Shown one piece after another: positions 60,981 to 64,000 of a DNA stretch of 64,000 nt. Origin of the DNA: an uncultured Pontibacter sp. (GTDB lineage: Bacteria > Bacteroidota > Bacteroidia > Cytophagales > Hymenobacteraceae); assembly GCA_947499125.1 (NCBI GenBank), contig CANMMP010000001.1:930001-994000 (forward strand). The letters run 5' to 3'. Positions within the stretch are counted from its first letter, which is position 1; each line of letters opens with the position of its first letter. The notes beneath the pieces were generated by a model. That model saw only the letters and a program-made list of their open reading frames with translations, made no database searches and was not told the origin of the DNA. A program made the translations under genes and the position numbers.

Positions 60981-61097
60981 AGTGCATGTGCTGTTAAGGG
61001 TAAGGATAGTACGTAACTATAAGCGTCCAAGCTGAACCTATAGTAAAACTATTGCAGCTTAAACCGCTATATTTGCAGCAGAACACAAACTATAGTT

Positions 61098-62342
61098 TTG
61101 AAACTACTCTACGACATCGGCCTGAAAGCTTACAACGGACTACTTGCAGTAGCTGCTCCTTTTAAACAAAAGGCTAAGTTGATGCTGCAGGGCCGTGACA
61201 TGCAGTTTGAGAAGTTGCAGCAGGCGCTTGCCGGTAATACTGCACCGGTGGTGTGGTTTCATTGTGCATCGCTGGGTGAGTTTGAGCAGGGCCGCCCGGT
61301 TATGGAAGCCTTTAAAGCTGAGTTTCCGGAGTATAAGATCATGCTCACCTTCTTCTCCCCTTCCGGTTACGAGGTGCGCAAGAACTATAGCGGTGCCGAT
61401 TACATTTTTTACCTGCCGCTTGATAGCGCTGCCAATGCCCGAAACTTCATTTCTATAGTCCAGCCTAAGCTGACGGTGTTTGTGAAGTATGAATTCTGGC
61501 ATTATTACCTGCAGGAGCTGGAACAGCGCCAAATTCCTATACTTTCTATTTCGGCTATTTTCCGGCCAGACCAGGTTTTCTTTAAGCCTTATGGGGAGTT
61601 CAACCGCAACATGCTGCGCCGCTTTACGCATATTTACACCCAAAACAAACAATCTGTAGACCTGCTGCAAACTATAGATATAACCAACACAACTATAGCC
61701 GGCGACACCCGCTTTGACAGGGTGCTGCAAACAGCCGCAACTATAAAACCGATTCCGTTGGTAGATGCTTTTACCCGAGGCGGCGATGTATTTATGGTTG
61801 GTAGCAGTTGGCCTGCGGATATTGAGGTGCTGTTACCATTAATCCAGAAGTATAAGTCAACTATAAAATTTATCATCGCGCCGCACGAGATCCACGAGAA
61901 CGGTATCTCTACTTTAATGCAAACTATAGGTGAAGGTGCTGTGCGTTTCTCGAAGGCTGATGCAGCAACTATAGCTAACTATAACGTGCTGGTGATCGAT
62001 AATATTGGAATGCTGTCTGCCCTTTATAGTTATGGCACTTATGCTTTTATAGGTGGTGCGTTTGGTAAGGGCTTACATAATACCCTGGAAGCTGCTGTGT
62101 TTGGATTGCCATTGTTTTTCGGGCCGAAGTATGGCAAGTTCCAGGAAGCGGTGGACCTGGTAAAACTGGGTTGTGCCTTCCCGGTAAATAATGCGGATGA
62201 GCTGTTGGCTGCTTTTGAGAAAGTACATACCACACCCGGAGCACGCCAAACTATAACCGACAAAGAAAAAGCTTACGTACAAGAGCAGGCAGGTGCCACC
62301 ACACAAATTATGGCCGACATACAGCGCCTGTTAAAAAGATAA
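61098..62342 (+). CDS. waaA: 3-deoxy-D-manno-octulosonic acid transferase (TTG start)
   Basis: WFHCASLGEFEQGRPVME, TFFSPSGYEVRKNY, FIGGAFGKGLHNTLEAAVFGLPLFFGP. Confidence 0.96.
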   Translation: MKLLYDIGLKAYNGLLAVAAPFKQKAKLMLQGRDMQFEKLQQALAGNTAPVVWFHCASLGEFEQGRPVMEAFKAEFPEYKIMLTFFSPSGYEVRKNYSGADYIFYLPLDSAANARNFISIVQPKLTVFVKYEFWHYYLQELEQRQIPILSISAIFRPDQVFFKPYGEFNRNMLRRFTHIYTQNKQSVDLLQTIDITNTTIAGDTRFDRVLQTAATIKPIPLVDAFTRGGDVFMVGSSWPADIEVLLPLIQKYKSTIKFIIAPHEIHENGISTLMQTIGEGAVRFSKADAATIANYNVLVIDNIGMLSALYSYGTYAFIGGAFGKGLHNTLEAAVFGLPLFFGPKYGKFQEAVDLVKLGCAFPVNNADELLAAFEKVHTTPGARQTITDKEKAYVQEQAGATTQIMADIQRLLKR

Positions 62343-62343
62343 G

Positions 62344-63267
62344 ATGAAAGGAGTTGTAATAAAATCAACGGGTTCGTGGTACTTGGTTCGGGATGCGGAA
62401 GGCAAACTGCATCGCGCCCGTTTGCGTGGCAAGTTCAAGATAAAAGGCCTGAAAGTAAGTAACCCGCTGGCTGTAGGCGACCGCGTGGAGTTTGATGTGG
62501 AAACTACCGGCGAAGACACGGCCGTGATACATAAAATAGAAGACCGCGAAAACTACATCATCCGCCAGAGCACGCACAAAACGGCTTACTCGCATATTAT
62601 TGCTGCCAACTTAGACCAGGCATTACTTATAGTTACCTTAGTCTCGCCACGTACTTCTTTTGGTTTTATAGACCGCTTTTTAGTTACAGCCGAAGCCTAC
62701 GACATCCCAACGATACTTGTATTCAACAAAACCGATCTGTACGACGATGAAATGCGCAATTACCAGCGCCAGATCAGCCATATGTACGAGCAAATCGGCT
62801 ACAGCAGTATTACGGTTTCGGCGAAGACCAACGAAGGGATAGAAGAAATGAACAGCCTTTTACAAGGCAATACTACGTTGCTCTCCGGCCACTCCGGTGT
62901 TGGTAAATCCACGCTCATCAACCTTATAGTTCCGGACCTGGAGCTGAAGACCTCTGAAATTTCTGACTTTTCGGATAAGGGCGTGCACACTACCACCTTT
63001 GCCGAGATGTTTGAGATAGATAACGAAACATTTATTATTGATACGCCTGGTATAAAAGAATTGGGTATCGTGGATATCTCTAAAAACCAGTTGGGGCATT
63101 ACTTCCCGGAGATGCGCGACCGTATGAACCAGTGCCGCTTTAATAACTGCACTCACTTTAACGAGCCCGGCTGTGCTATAGTAGAGGCCGTGCGCAAAAA
63201 CGACATCTCGCTTACCCGCTACGAAAGCTACCTGAGCATGCTGATGGGTGACGACAACCGCAAGTAA
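62344..63267 (+). CDS. rsgA: Ribosome small-subunit-dependent GTPase A
   Basis: LLSGHSGVGKSTLINLI, DTPGIKELGI, C-terminal Cys/His zinc site. Confidence 0.97.
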   Translation: MKGVVIKSTGSWYLVRDAEGKLHRARLRGKFKIKGLKVSNPLAVGDRVEFDVETTGEDTAVIHKIEDRENYIIRQSTHKTAYSHIIAANLDQALLIVTLVSPRTSFGFIDRFLVTAEAYDIPTILVFNKTDLYDDEMRNYQRQISHMYEQIGYSSITVSAKTNEGIEEMNSLLQGNTTLLSGHSGVGKSTLINLIVPDLELKTSEISDFSDKGVHTTTFAEMFEIDNETFIIDTPGIKELGIVDISKNQLGHYFPEMRDRMNQCRFNNCTHFNEPGCAIVEAVRKNDISLTRYESYLSMLMGDDNRK

Positions 63268-63274
63268 GTATAGC

Positions 63275-63715
63275 CTACTCTGTGATCAGCCATTGCACAG
63301 CGCTCTGTTCGTCATTAAAGTTATGGAATTGCAACGTTGTATCTGAACCGGAAAGTGTGTTCTGAGCGAGTGCCTGTATAAAGTTTTCGCGGTTGAGATT
63401 ATTGGTGCCCAGGCGGGCAACTTTTTTAAGACGTGTACTCACCAGTAGTTTTGCAAAGTTTGTATTCATCTCCACAAATTCTTCGTCGGTAACGCCTTCC
63501 ACATTCTGGTGGGCATCTATCAGCAGCTTTTTTATATCGTAATTCCGGATCTTTTCCAGTAGCACCCCGATCGTATAGTTTAACTCAGCTCCCGTAGAAT
63601 ATTTCAGGTCCAGCCACCTTACTTTCAGAAGGTCAACAGACACATCATAACTCATCTCGGTTAGCCCGTCTTTATGTAAGATCATGCGGTAAAAGCTGTC
63701 AGCTGCTTGATACAA
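63275..63715 (-). CDS. Hypothetical protein (STAS/SpoIIAA-like size and pattern)
   Basis: 146-aa ORF. Confidence 0.6.
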   Translation of the reverse strand: MYQAADSFYRMILHKDGLTEMSYDVSVDLLKVRWLDLKYSTGAELNYTIGVLLEKIRNYDIKKLLIDAHQNVEGVTDEEFVEMNTNFAKLLVSTRLKKVARLGTNNLNRENFIQALAQNTLSGSDTTLQFHNFNDEQSAVQWLITE

Positions 63716-63864
63716 GGCTAATATAGTAAAAATATACTATAGTTGTAGGCCTATAATCCTAAAACCTGAAATTCCTAAGTATAAAAGCTTCAGAGTCGTT
63801 TGTTCAAACCATCTGTTCTTCGTGCCGTTAGTTTTCTGTATAACCTACTCTAAAACGAATACTT

Positions 63865-64000
63865 ATGAAGCTCGACAACGCGAATATTCTGATAACCGGC
63901 GGCACCTTAGGAATAGGCCATGCCACAGCCGAAATACTGATAAAGCACGGTGCCAACGTAGCTATTACTGGTCGCGACGATAAACGTACACACAAGGCTG
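63865..64000 (+). CDS. SDR-family oxidoreductase, truncated by window end
   Basis: MKLDNANILITGGTLGIGHATAEILIKHGANVAITGRD. Confidence 0.88.
   Translation, partial: MKLDNANILITGGTLGIGHATAEILIKHGANVAITGRDDKRTHKA

Overview
The window is chromosomal DNA from a Bacteroidota bacterium, probably Hymenobacteraceae (Pontibacter-like). Evidence is TAnnTTTG -7 promoter boxes, type IX secretion-type genes (PorT, PorE-like) and an IPExxxVDY/pyk pair. Most of it is ordinary core genome: rnc-fabF-acpP, pyk, rpsT, rsmG, tgt, ispE, atpDC, a DPP-IV-type S9 peptidase, purL, tRNA-Gln(TTG), GPx-MarR, prs, rplY, pth, metG, msrB, typA, menG-porT, two PorE-like PD40 proteins, engB, fbp, an aspartate kinase, Fur/PerR-ahpC, crcB, waaA and rsgA. 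I see no CRISPR array, prophage or classical defence island. Four non-gene signals stand out. (1) A HIP1-like, highly iterated short palindromic motif (AACTATAGTT / AAGTATACTT, mostly as half-sites AACTATA/TATAGTT and AAGTATA/TATACTT) runs through genes, intergenic DNA and terminator stems and dictates synonymous codon choice. (2) Two REP-associated tyrosine transposase (RAYT) genes each have their own palindromic repeats; one repeat copy is inserted in frame inside its RAYT gene, and the other RAYT is framed by ~48-bp inverted repeats whose stems co-vary. (3) There are MITE-like or palindromic intergenic elements. (4) There is a tandem pair of lipoproteins carrying a kinase-like DRH signature. 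All calls come from reading the sequence and supplied ORFs; no database searches were run.
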